This document shows, one piece after another, positions 1 through 6,173 of a stretch of 6,795 nt of DNA (its first letter is position 1; each line of letters starts with the position of its first letter). Source of the stretch: an uncultured Actinomyces sp. (GTDB lineage Bacteria > Actinomycetota > Actinomycetes > Actinomycetales > Actinomycetaceae); the NCBI GenBank assembly GCA_915069725.1, contig CAJZFF010000094.1, positions 1-6,795 of the forward strand. The letters are read 5' to 3'. The notes beneath the pieces are model-generated. The model was not told the origin of the DNA. It searched no databases and saw nothing but the letters and a program-made list of their open reading frames with translations. Made by a program: the position numbers and the translations under genes.

Positions 1-104
1 GGGGCTCTCGGGGCGCTCGGCGATGGCGCTGTCCGGTCACCGGCGCCCTGTACGAAGAGGTCGAGGCAGATCTCGAGACTGCGATCCGGGAGGTGCGCGC
101 CTGA
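1..104 (+). CDS. 3' end of probable nucleotide-sugar N-acetyltransferase (WbpD/WlbB-like), partial
   Basis: Only the last 33 codons are present (first whole codon at 3, stop TGA at 102-104), so the identification is tentative. The readable tail contains WRCPVTGALYEEVEADL followed by a short helical end. A terminal W-x-C-P-x-T-G-x-x-Y-x-E block is what I recall at the C-terminus of WbpD/WlbB-type left-handed beta-helix acetyltransferases, after the hexapeptide repeats. Those enzymes N-acetylate the 3-amino group of UDP-2-acetamido-3-amino sugars. The position supports the call: its stop overlaps the start of the aminotransferase that would make its substrate (TGATG, 3-bp overlap), so the two are probably translationally coupled. 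The hexapeptide repeats lie outside the window. An unrelated protein with a similar tail remains possible. Confidence 0.5.
   Translation, partial: GSRGARRWRCPVTGALYEEVEADLETAIREVRA
88..93 (+). promoter_or_regulatory. Ribosome binding site of the aminotransferase gene
   Basis: GGGAGG lies 10 nt before ATG 104, inside the end of the upstream gene. It decides the start: the in-frame ATG at 23 has no comparable site (CTCGGGGCGCTCGGCG precedes it). Confidence 0.6.
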
Positions 105-1225
105 TGCCACGTGAGTTCATCCCCGCGGCCAAGCCGATCATCGGGGCGCTGGAGCGCTCCGCCGTCGATGCCGTCATCGCCTCGGGCATGGTGGTTCAGG
201 GGCCGCAGGTGGCCGCCTTCGAGGAGGAGTTCGCCGAGCAGGTCGTCGGCGGCGTTTACGCCGTGGCGGTCAATTCGGGCACGTCGGCCCAGCACCTGGC
301 GACGCTGGCCAGCGGCCTGCCCGAGGACGCCGAGGTGATCGTGCCGTCCTTCACCTTCGCGGCCACGGGCAACTCGGTGGCGATCGCGGGCGCCCGACCC
401 GTGTTCGCCGACATCGATCCGGTCACCTTCACCCTGGATCCGGCCAGCGTTCGGGCCTCGATCACCGATCGCACGGCGGCGATCGAGGTGGTGCACCTCT
501 ACGGGCTGCCGGCGAACATGCCCGAGATCATGCGGATAGCCGAGGAGTATGGCCTGGCCGTCTTCGAGGACTGCGCTCAGGCCCACGGCGCCGCGATCGG
601 CTCGGTGCCGGTGGGGTCCTTCGGGGCGTGGGGGTCCTTCTCCTTCTACCCCACCAAGAACATGACCAGCCTCGAGGGCGGCATGATTACCACGGCCGAC
701 GCCGAGCTGGCCCGCCGCTGCCGCCTCATCCGCAACCAGGGCATGGAGCAGCAGTACGCCAACGAGCTGGTGGGCCTCAACAACCGCATGACGGACGTGG
801 CCGCCGCCGTCGGCCGCGTCCAGCTGACCAAGCTGGCCGGCTGGACCACTGCCCGCCAGGCCAACGCCGCGCGCCTCAACGAGCTGCTGGCGGGCGTCGA
901 GGGCGTCGTCACCCCCTTCGTCCCCGAGGGTTACACGCACGTCTACCACCAGTACACGATCCGCCTCGAGGGGGCCACGGGCGCCGAGCGCGACGCCGTC
1001 CAGGCCGCCCTGCGCGAGGAGTGGCAGGTCGGCAGCGGCGTCTACTACCCGATCCCCAACCACCGCCTGGCCTCCCTGGCCCACTACGCCGAGGGCCTCG
1101 AGCTGCCCGGAACCGAGAAGGCCGCCCGCGAGTGCCTCTCCCTGCCGGTCCACCCCTCCCTGAGCGAGGCGGACCTGGAGCGCATCGGCCAGGCCGTGGC
1201 CGCCACCGTCAAGGCAGGTGCCTGA
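104..1225 (+). CDS. wbpE: PLP-dependent nucleotide-sugar 3-aminotransferase, DegT/DnrJ/EryC1/StrS family (WbpE-like)
   Basis: A 373-residue cytoplasmic aminotransferase. It is expected to transfer an amino group from glutamate to the C-3 ketone of a UDP-2-acetamido-3-oxo sugar (glucuronate in the WbpE case). Visible family marks are the N-terminal IPAAKPIIG, the cofactor loop NSGTSAQHL, PSFTFAATGN, the VFEDCAQAHGA motif with Asp156 (contacts the PLP ring nitrogen) and SFYPTKNMTSLEGGM with Lys185 as the Schiff-base lysine. RLIRNQGM and GLNNRMTDVAAAVGRVQL follow, and YYPIPNH lies near the C-terminus. Length is normal for the family. ATG 104 was preferred over an in-frame ATG at 23 because GGGAGG lies at 88-93, the family N-terminus begins at MPREFIPA, and 23-103 is the upstream gene in another frame. 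The next gene follows after 1 nt. The family is certain. The substrate is inferred from the neighbours; other 3-amino-sugar pathways would look similar. Confidence 0.87.
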   Translation: MPREFIPAAKPIIGALERSAVDAVIASGMVVQGPQVAAFEEEFAEQVVGGVYAVAVNSGTSAQHLATLASGLPEDAEVIVPSFTFAATGNSVAIAGARPVFADIDPVTFTLDPASVRASITDRTAAIEVVHLYGLPANMPEIMRIAEEYGLAVFEDCAQAHGAAIGSVPVGSFGAWGSFSFYPTKNMTSLEGGMITTADAELARRCRLIRNQGMEQQYANELVGLNNRMTDVAAAVGRVQLTKLAGWTTARQANAARLNELLAGVEGVVTPFVPEGYTHVYHQYTIRLEGATGAERDAVQAALREEWQVGSGVYYPIPNHRLASLAHYAEGLELPGTEKAARECLSLPVHPSLSEADLERIGQAVAATVKAGA

Positions 1226-1226
1226 C

Positions 1227-2294
1227 ATGGGTGAGAACGTCGCTCTCGACGGGCAGGCCACCACCGCGCTGCCCGAGGTCCACCACCTCACCGACAAGGG
1301 CACGGCGGACAACCCGCTGCGCGTGGGCCTCATCGGCCTGGGCTCCATGGGACGCCACCACGCCCGGGTCATCCGCGCCACCGAGGGCATGGAGCTCGTG
1401 GCCGTGGCCGACCCCGGCGGCGACCGCTTCGGCGTCGCCGGTGAGCTGGCGGTCCTGCCCGACGTCCACGCCCTCATCGACGCCGGACTGGACGCCGCCA
1501 TGGTGGCCGTCCCCACCGTCTACCACGAGGACGTCGCCCTGGCCCTGGCCGAGGCGGGCGTGCCCACCATGGTCGAGAAGCCGATCGCCCACAGCGTCGA
1601 GGCCGGACGCCGCGTCGCCGACGCCTTCGCCTCCCGTGGCCTGGTGGGGGCCGTCGGCTATGTCGAGCGCTGCAATCCCGCCCTGCGAGCCCTGCGCGAA
1701 CGACTCGACGCCGGCGAGCTCGGGCAGGTCTATCAGGTCCTCACCCGCCGCCAGGGGCCCTTTCCCGCGCGCATCAGCGATGTCGGCGTCGTCAAGGATC
1801 TGGCCACCCACGACATCGACCTGACCGCGTGGGTCGCCGGCTCCCCCTACCGGTCGGTCAGCGCTCAGGTCGCCCACCGCTCCGGGCGCGTCAACGAGGA
1901 CATGGTCGTGGCCAGCGGGGTCCTGGCCAATGGCATCATCGTCTCCCACGTGGTGAACTGGCTGACTCCCTTCAAGGAGCGGGTCACCATTGTCAATGGC
2001 GAGAAGGGCGCCTTCGTGGCCGACACCCTCACCGGCGACCTCACCTTCCACGCCAACGGCACCGTGGCCTCCACCTGGGACCAGGTCGCCGCCTTCCGGG
2101 GCGTCAGCGAGGGCGACGTCATCCGCTACGCGATCCCCAAGCGCGAGCCGCTGGCCCTGGAGCAGGAGAACTTCCGCGACGCCGTGCGCGGCGTGGCCCA
2201 GCGCCACGTCACCATGGCCGAGGGCGTGGCCACGCTCGACGTCGTCGAGGCGGTCCTGACCTCGGCGAGCGAGAACCGGACGGTCGCGCTCTGA
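1227..2294 (+). CDS. Gfo/Idh/MocA-family NAD-dependent sugar 3-dehydrogenase (UDP-GlcNAc(A) 3-dehydrogenase, WbpB/GnnA-like)
   Basis: A 355-residue oxidoreductase predicted to oxidise C-3 of UDP-GlcNAc or UDP-GlcNAcA with NAD+, giving the ketone used by the upstream aminotransferase. After a leader of about 30 residues the Rossmann motif GLIGLGSMG carries G37-x-G39-x-x-G42. The family motif VEKPIA has Lys118, and the active-site block DVGVVKDLATHDIDL carries Asp191 and His195 in the usual D-x3-H spacing. The stretch GYVERCNPALRAL, then RRQGPFPARISDVGV, and later VVNWLTPFKER resembles, from memory, UDP-GlcNAc 3-dehydrogenases of methanogenic archaea more than classical proteobacterial WbpB. 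ATG 1227 sits 1 nt after the preceding stop with AGGTG at 1216-1220. A GTG at 1218 would add three residues and overlap by 8 bp, but with worse ribosome-site spacing. The family is secure. Substrate is inferred; whether it takes the uronate or the plain UDP-GlcNAc is open. Confidence 0.85.
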   Translation: MGENVALDGQATTALPEVHHLTDKGTADNPLRVGLIGLGSMGRHHARVIRATEGMELVAVADPGGDRFGVAGELAVLPDVHALIDAGLDAAMVAVPTVYHEDVALALAEAGVPTMVEKPIAHSVEAGRRVADAFASRGLVGAVGYVERCNPALRALRERLDAGELGQVYQVLTRRQGPFPARISDVGVVKDLATHDIDLTAWVAGSPYRSVSAQVAHRSGRVNEDMVVASGVLANGIIVSHVVNWLTPFKERVTIVNGEKGAFVADTLTGDLTFHANGTVASTWDQVAAFRGVSEGDVIRYAIPKREPLALEQENFRDAVRGVAQRHVTMAEGVATLDVVEAVLTSASENRTVAL

Positions 2295-2353
2295 ACCGCT
2301 CAGTCGCACCGAGCGGCCCCGTGGCGGGAGCGCTCGCCCGGGTCCGCTCGGTC

Positions 2354-3670
2354 ATGGAGTCCTCCCCGTTCCTGCGCCACGTCCTGACGCTGGTCAGCGG
2401 CACGGCCACCGCCCAGGCCATCGTCTTCGGCATGACGATGATCCTCACCCGCATCTTCTCCGACGCGGACCTCGGCCAGCTGACGCGCTACACCTCGGTC
2501 GTCTCGATCATCACGGCCGTGGCGGCCCTGCGCTACGACATGACGATCATGCTTCCCAAGAAGGACGCCTGGGCCCTGGTCTGCGCCCGCCTGGGAATGG
2601 TGTGCATCGTGGTGGTCTCGATCATTTCCAGCGTCGTGGCCCTCCTCCTCAAGCCGCTGATCGCCCGGCAGTGGGGGAACGATGTCGCCGCCTGGATGCC
2701 GCTGCTGGGCGTGACCACGCTGCTGCTGTCGACGGTCCAGCTCCTCCAGTACTGGTACAACCGTCAGTCGGACTACCGGACGATCTCAATCAACCGGGTC
2801 GAGCAGCAGGTCGGACAGTCCCTCGGCCAGCTCGTCCTGGGGATGGCGGGGATGGTCAGTGTCGGAGGTCTGCTGATCGGTCAGACGATCGGGCAGGCCT
2901 GGGCCTTCGTCAACCTGGGGCGCAAGGCCAAGCCCTTGCACCGGCCGCTGCCGCCGGAGGCGCCCACGCTGTGGCAGGGCGCCCGCCGCTACCGGCGCAT
3001 GCCCCTGCTCAACGGACTCAACGCCTTCGTCGACGCCGTGCGGCTCAACGGCATCAACCTGCTCGTGGGCTCCTACTCGGTGGCCAGCCTGGGGCAGTTC
3101 AACCTGGCCTGGCGCTGCCTGGAGGTTCCGCTGGCTCTCATCAACGCCGCCGTGGGGCAGGTCTTCTTCCACAAGCTCGCCACTCTGCGTCCCGGACAGA
3201 TGCGCCCCCTGGTCCGCCAGGTCACCAAGCGGGTCCTCATCATCGGGACCGCGCCGTTCGTCCTGCTCTACATCCTGTCGCCCTGGCTCTTCCCCCTGCT
3301 CTTCGGCAGCGGCTGGACCGAGGCCGGCAGCTTCGCCAGGGCCCTGACCCCCTGGCTGTTCATCCTCCTGGTCACCTCCCCGCTGTCGACTCTCTTCGTC
3401 GTCACCGAGAACCAGGACTGGCTACTCCTGTTCTCGGTGGTCTACGCCGCCGTCCCCCTGGCCTGGCTCTGGTTCAGCCCGTACTCGCTGCTGACGACCA
3501 CCTACGTCCTGGGCGCCCTCATGTGCCTCATCCTGGTGGTGCAGATCCTCATGGCCGACGCCGCCGCCCGCCGCTTCGACGCCAGGCCCCCCGCCAGTGA
3601 GGCCGACGAGGGCCACTACGAAGCCGCTGACGACTCCGGGGCCGCAGCCGGCACGCCCGAGGATCAGTAG
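2354..3670 (+). CDS. Wzx-type lipid-linked oligosaccharide flippase (polysaccharide biosynthesis/MOP family)
   Basis: A polytopic inner-membrane protein of 438 residues, predicted to flip undecaprenyl-linked repeat units across the membrane. Hydrophobic segments alternate with short charged loops: roughly residues 10-32, 46-60, 75-103, 111-133 and 155-187, then several more from about 225 to 399. Family-like marks are VLTLVSGTATAQAI near the N-terminus, ILTRIFSDADLGQL, RYDMTIMLPKKD (60-71), the mid-protein PLLNGLNAF (217-225) with GSYSVASLGQF, and LLFGSGWTEAG. A 38-residue tail after Met400 is hydrophilic and acidic. The start is uncertain: ATG 2354 puts the family N-terminus close to the first helix but has no good ribosome site. 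In-frame GTG 2321 (11 residues longer), or a rare CTG at 2291 overlapping the previous stop, are alternatives. The end overlaps the convergent glycosyltransferase by 7 bp. The cargo is presumably the glycan made by this cluster. Confidence 0.85.
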   Translation: MESSPFLRHVLTLVSGTATAQAIVFGMTMILTRIFSDADLGQLTRYTSVVSIITAVAALRYDMTIMLPKKDAWALVCARLGMVCIVVVSIISSVVALLLKPLIARQWGNDVAAWMPLLGVTTLLLSTVQLLQYWYNRQSDYRTISINRVEQQVGQSLGQLVLGMAGMVSVGGLLIGQTIGQAWAFVNLGRKAKPLHRPLPPEAPTLWQGARRYRRMPLLNGLNAFVDAVRLNGINLLVGSYSVASLGQFNLAWRCLEVPLALINAAVGQVFFHKLATLRPGQMRPLVRQVTKRVLIIGTAPFVLLYILSPWLFPLLFGSGWTEAGSFARALTPWLFILLVTSPLSTLFVVTENQDWLLLFSVVYAAVPLAWLWFSPYSLLTTTYVLGALMCLILVVQILMADAAARRFDARPPASEADEGHYEAADDSGAAAGTPEDQ

Positions 3671-4782
3671 GATCTCGAGTACTGGGCGATGGCGGCCTCG
3701 TAGGCGCGGCCGTAGGAGCGCGCCACCTGGCTGGGGGAGAAGGCCCGCGGCAACGTGTTCTGGATGTCGCGCGCCGTGAGGTCCGTGCACCGTCCCATGA
3801 CCTCGACGACGGCCCTGGCCCACGCGGCGGGGTCGTCCTGAGAGACGATCTCGCTCACTGAGGGATCCAGGAAGCTGGTGTGCGCCCCCCGGTCACTGGT
3901 GACCACCGGGCGGCCGGCGGCAACGGCCTCGGCTGCACCCAGGAAGAAGGTCTCGGCGAGTGTGGGCACGAGGAAGAGGTCGCTGTCGGCCAGGACCTGC
4001 TGCACCTGATCGCCCGGCAGCTGACCGGTCAGCTCCAGGTCGACGCCCAGGTCGGTCGCGAGATCAGTGCAGCGATCGGCCAGGGGACCGCCACCCACCC
4101 AGGTCAGCCGGGCTGGAACCCCCTGCTGCGCCAGCGCCGCAACCGCTTCTACGGCTAGGTCCGGGCGCTTGCGCTCGATGAGCCCCCCGATGCCGACGAT
4201 CCGCAGCGTGTCACGACCCAGCTCGACGCTGCGGCGCGGTGCCGGCTCCTCAGGCATGGTGACCTCGTTGGGGACCGTCAGAATCTCGCCCTCGGGGCGG
4301 TAGGCCCGCAGGTCGGTGGCGAGCTGGTCGGAGACGGTGGTGACGACGTCGGGCCGGCGCTCCAGGCGCAGAACCACCTGAGCCCCCGCCCGTGCCAGGG
4401 AGCCGAGCTCGGCGCCGCGCTGGGCGATCCCCGACCAGTGCTCCGTGTGGAGCCACGGCTGACGGGGCCGGCCCAGGGCGTAGGGCAGGAGGGTGGAGAC
4501 CGCGTGGGTGTGGACGACGTCGCTGCCGTGAGTCAGCGCCGTCAACTCCTGCCTGGCCGCAAGCACCTCGTGGGGCCGCGACAGCGACATGGGTAGGCGC
4601 ACCACGGGCAGCCCCATCACCCGGTCGTGGCGCACCCCGTCGTCGACGGAGGCCGAGGCGAGGTGGACGACACGAATGTCGTGACCGGCCGCCGCCATGG
4701 AGGCGGCGTGGCGTGCCACGAAGACCCCCAGACCCGGTGAGCGGTGCGTGGGGAACCAGGTGGTGACGATGGTGACGCGCAT
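3664..4782 (-). CDS. Glycosyltransferase family 4 (GT-B fold, retaining)
   Basis: A 372-residue cytoplasmic or membrane-associated GT-B enzyme that should move a sugar from a nucleotide donor to a lipid-linked acceptor. The N-terminal acceptor-side domain begins MRVTIVTTWFPTHRSPGLG, with FVARHAASMAAAGHDIRVV, then DVVHTHAVSTLLPY and HTEHWSG. The donor domain starts at about 193 with GLIERKRPDLAVEA (GLIERKR at 200-206). It continues with LTWVGGGPL and the GT4 EX7E motif ETFFLGAAE, whose glutamates are E277 and E285, followed by GRPVVTSDRGA. Length fits the family. The start at 4782 was chosen because the Rossmann strand MRVTIVTT begins there; longer upstream readings run through the epimerase in another frame. 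It lies 29 nt after the epimerase stop and is probably in one operon with it. The ribosome site is weak, so coupling to the epimerase is plausible. The family is certain; donor and linkage cannot be read from sequence. Confidence 0.9.
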   Translation of the reverse strand: MRVTIVTTWFPTHRSPGLGVFVARHAASMAAAGHDIRVVHLASASVDDGVRHDRVMGLPVVRLPMSLSRPHEVLAARQELTALTHGSDVVHTHAVSTLLPYALGRPRQPWLHTEHWSGIAQRGAELGSLARAGAQVVLRLERRPDVVTTVSDQLATDLRAYRPEGEILTVPNEVTMPEEPAPRRSVELGRDTLRIVGIGGLIERKRPDLAVEAVAALAQQGVPARLTWVGGGPLADRCTDLATDLGVDLELTGQLPGDQVQQVLADSDLFLVPTLAETFFLGAAEAVAAGRPVVTSDRGAHTSFLDPSVSEIVSQDDPAAWARAVVEVMGRCTDLTARDIQNTLPRAFSPSQVARSYGRAYEAAIAQYSRSY

Positions 4783-4811
4783 GATGCTGCCCAGGGATCC
4801 GGTCGGGGCGA

Positions 4812-5894
4812 TCAGCGGGGCAGGTGCTCGGTGAGGGCCTGGACCACTCGAGCGGCGGCGTTGCCGTCCCCGTAGGGGTGGGCGTCGGCGTCGGCGGGCT
4901 CGGTCGGCCTGGCACGGGAGGCGGCATCGACCAGGGCCTGACCGGGCTCGACCAGGACGTTCCAGCCCAGGTCGACGGTCTCGACCCACTCGGTCTGGGG
5001 GCGCACCGTGGTGCACGGCGCCCGCAGGAGGAAGGCCTCCTTCTGCAGGCCGCCGGAGTCGGTGACCACGCCACGGGCGTGCAGGGTCGAGGCGACGAGC
5101 TCGGGGTAGGCCAGTGGCGGGTGCATCCGCAGGTTGCCCGAGTCGCCCAGAGTGATGCCGTGCTCGGCGCACTTGGCCACCAGGCGCGGGTGGGCCAGGA
5201 GCACCACCGGGTGATCGACCGCCGCCAGCGACTCCAGGATGGAGCGCAGGCGTTCGGGGTCGTCGGTGTTCTCCGCCCGGTGGATGGTGGCCAGCGAGTA
5301 GCCGCCCTCGGGCAGGTCCAGCTCGGTCATGACGGGGGAGGGGGTGTCGATGACGGAGTCGCGCACCGAGAACAGGATGTCGGTCATCACGTCGCCCACG
5401 ACGACGGTGCGCTCGGCCAGGCCCTCGTCCGCCAGGTGGGCGGCCCCCACCTCGGTCGGTGCCAGCAGCAGGTCGGCGGCGTGGTCGGTCAGGATCCGGT
5501 TGATCTCCTCGGGCATGGCCCGGTTGAAGGAGCGCAGGCCCGCCTCCAGGTGGGCGATGGGCACGTGGAGCTTGACGGCGGACAGCGCCCCGGCCAGCGT
5601 GGAGTTCGTGTCCCCGTAGACCAGGACCCAGTCGGGGCGATGAGTCTCGATGGTCTCGTCCATGGCCGCGAGCATCGTGCCGGTCTGCACCCCGTGCGAC
5701 CCCGAGCCGACCCCGAGGTGGACGTCCGGGGCAGAGATCCCCAGATCGCTGAAGAAGACGTCGGAGAGCATCGGGTCGTAGTGCTGCCCGGTGTGAACAA
5801 TCACATGGTCGATGCCGGCCTCTCGGAAAGCGGCGTCGATCGGGGCTAGCTTGACGAACTGGGGCCGGGCGCCCACTACTGACATGACACGCAT
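4812..5894 (-). CDS. wecB: Non-hydrolysing UDP-N-acetylglucosamine 2-epimerase (WecB/WbpI family)
   Basis: A 360-residue cytoplasmic GT-B-fold epimerase that inverts C-2 of UDP-GlcNAc-type sugars to the manno form. Motifs in order: VVGARPQFVKLAP (6-18), HTGQHYDPMLSDVFF, GSGSHGVQTGTML (63-75), VYGDTNSTLAG with Asp95, HLEAGLRSF with Glu117, MPEEINR (127-133), the IHRAENTD motif with His205, HPR (235-237) and TDSGGLQKEA (278-287) with RPQTEW downstream. These match the residues used for UDP binding and C-2 deprotonation in WecB/MnaA enzymes. The GSGSHG-x-QTG stretch and DWVLVYGDTNSTLAGAL lean towards WbpI-type epimerases acting on UDP-2,3-diacetamido sugars. With the 3-dehydrogenase and 3-aminotransferase nearby, that substrate is attractive but unproven. 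Start ATG 5894 matches the family N-terminus. The in-frame extension to 6026 is compositionally unlike the family. No ribosome site precedes the ATG; a -10-like box suggests leaderless translation. Confidence 0.88.
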   Translation of the reverse strand: MRVMSVVGARPQFVKLAPIDAAFREAGIDHVIVHTGQHYDPMLSDVFFSDLGISAPDVHLGVGSGSHGVQTGTMLAAMDETIETHRPDWVLVYGDTNSTLAGALSAVKLHVPIAHLEAGLRSFNRAMPEEINRILTDHAADLLLAPTEVGAAHLADEGLAERTVVVGDVMTDILFSVRDSVIDTPSPVMTELDLPEGGYSLATIHRAENTDDPERLRSILESLAAVDHPVVLLAHPRLVAKCAEHGITLGDSGNLRMHPPLAYPELVASTLHARGVVTDSGGLQKEAFLLRAPCTTVRPQTEWVETVDLGWNVLVEPGQALVDAASRARPTEPADADAHPYGDGNAAARVVQALTEHLPR

Positions 5895-5901
5895 GGCCGA
5901 G

Positions 5902-5907
5902 ACTCTA
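5902..5907 (-). promoter_or_regulatory. Candidate -10 box for a leaderless epimerase transcript
   Basis: On the minus strand the sequence reads TAGAGT, then seven bases (CTCGGCC), then the epimerase ATG at 5894. TANNNT placed 7 nt before the start codon is the usual arrangement of leaderless actinobacterial genes, where transcription begins at the A of ATG. The absence of any purine-rich ribosome site before this ATG fits. No convincing -35 element is visible at 16-18 bp, so this is a candidate only. Confidence 0.4.
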
Positions 5908-5943
5908 CCGTGACTCCGCAGGCTCCGGTGCCATCGGAGACCA

Positions 5944-5960
5944 GCGCATCGAGGATGCGC
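5944..5960. repeat. Short perfect hairpin (7-bp stem, 3-nt loop)
   Basis: GCGCATC (5944-5950) and GATGCGC (5954-5960) are exact inverted repeats around GAG. On the plus strand GCGCC and TTTT follow (to 5969), giving a weak terminator look, but no plus-strand gene ends here. It lies about 50 bp upstream of the epimerase start. It could be an operator, a leader hairpin if transcription starts further upstream, or chance in GC-rich DNA. Confidence 0.3.
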
Positions 5961-6022
5961 GCGCCTTTTCGTACGGTCGTGAGCGTCGTTGAGACGGTAC
6001 TGAAAGGACTGTGCCTCGCCGG

Positions 6023-6100
6023 CCATCGGCCCCGGTTCCTCACTACGACTGCGAGGATGCTGCTCGCCGACGTCGTGTCAGAACTGTGATCGGCCGATGG
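6023..6100. repeat. Inverted repeat CCATCGGCC / GGCCGATGG, possible operator
   Basis: CCATCGGCC at 6023-6031 is matched exactly by its reverse complement at 6092-6100. A shorter copy, CCATCGG, lies at 5931-5937. The right arm ends one base before the TACTAT box of the rightward promoter and overlaps the palindrome ATCGGCCGAT (6089-6098). The arrangement suits a dimeric regulator acting on one or both divergent promoters, but no regulator gene is in the window. Confidence 0.3.
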
Positions 6101-6106
6101 TACTAT
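6098..6106 (+). promoter_or_regulatory. Candidate extended -10 promoter of the rightward glycosyltransferase gene
   Basis: TGG followed by TACTAT gives an extended -10 pattern (TG-N-TANNNT) with TACTAT at 6101-6106. The best -35-like hexamer is GTGTCA at 6075-6080 (4 of 6 matches to TTGACA), 20 bp upstream and therefore poor. The extended TG could compensate. Transcription would begin near 6113, leaving a leader of about 72 nt before ATG 6185. Confidence 0.45.
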
Positions 6107-6165
6107 CACTTGCGCTCGAGTCTGTCTGCCTGGTGCGGCCGCGCCTGGTTCCTGAGACACGCCCT

Positions 6166-6173
6166 AAAGGAGG
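6166..6173 (+). promoter_or_regulatory. Strong ribosome binding site of the rightward glycosyltransferase gene
   Basis: AAAGGAGG is nearly the full complement of the 16S rRNA 3' end. It stands 11 nt before ATG 6185 and fixes that start and reading frame. It is by far the strongest ribosome site in the window. Confidence 0.8.

Noticed and set aside
628..1824. 398-codon plus-strand frame spanning the aminotransferase and dehydrogenase genes
   Set aside because: Arg/Pro/Gly/Ser-rich shadow that crosses a genuine gene boundary; no family resemblance.
1209..2309. 366-codon open frame on the minus strand opposite the dehydrogenase gene
   Set aside because: Antisense shadow caused by GC-rich codons; the protein is Gly/Asp/Val/His low-complexity without recognisable motifs, while the plus strand encodes a clear Gfo/Idh/MocA enzyme.
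2602..3600. 332-codon plus-strand frame inside the flippase gene
   Set aside because: Out-of-register shadow rich in R, P, A and G; the flippase frame has the membrane segments.
4824..5849. 341-codon open frame on the plus strand opposite the epimerase gene
   Set aside because: Mirror of the epimerase codons, repetitive G/V/Q/H composition and no domain; the minus strand carries all epimerase motifs.
5944..5969. Hairpin followed by TTTT read as an intrinsic terminator
   Set aside because: No plus-strand transcription unit ends here, the stem is only 7 bp, and the T run is short and separated from the stem by five bases.
5895..6026. N-terminal extension of the epimerase to an ATG at 6026
   Set aside because: The extra 44 residues are Arg/His-rich, unlike the family, and the conserved N-terminus starts at the Met at 5894.
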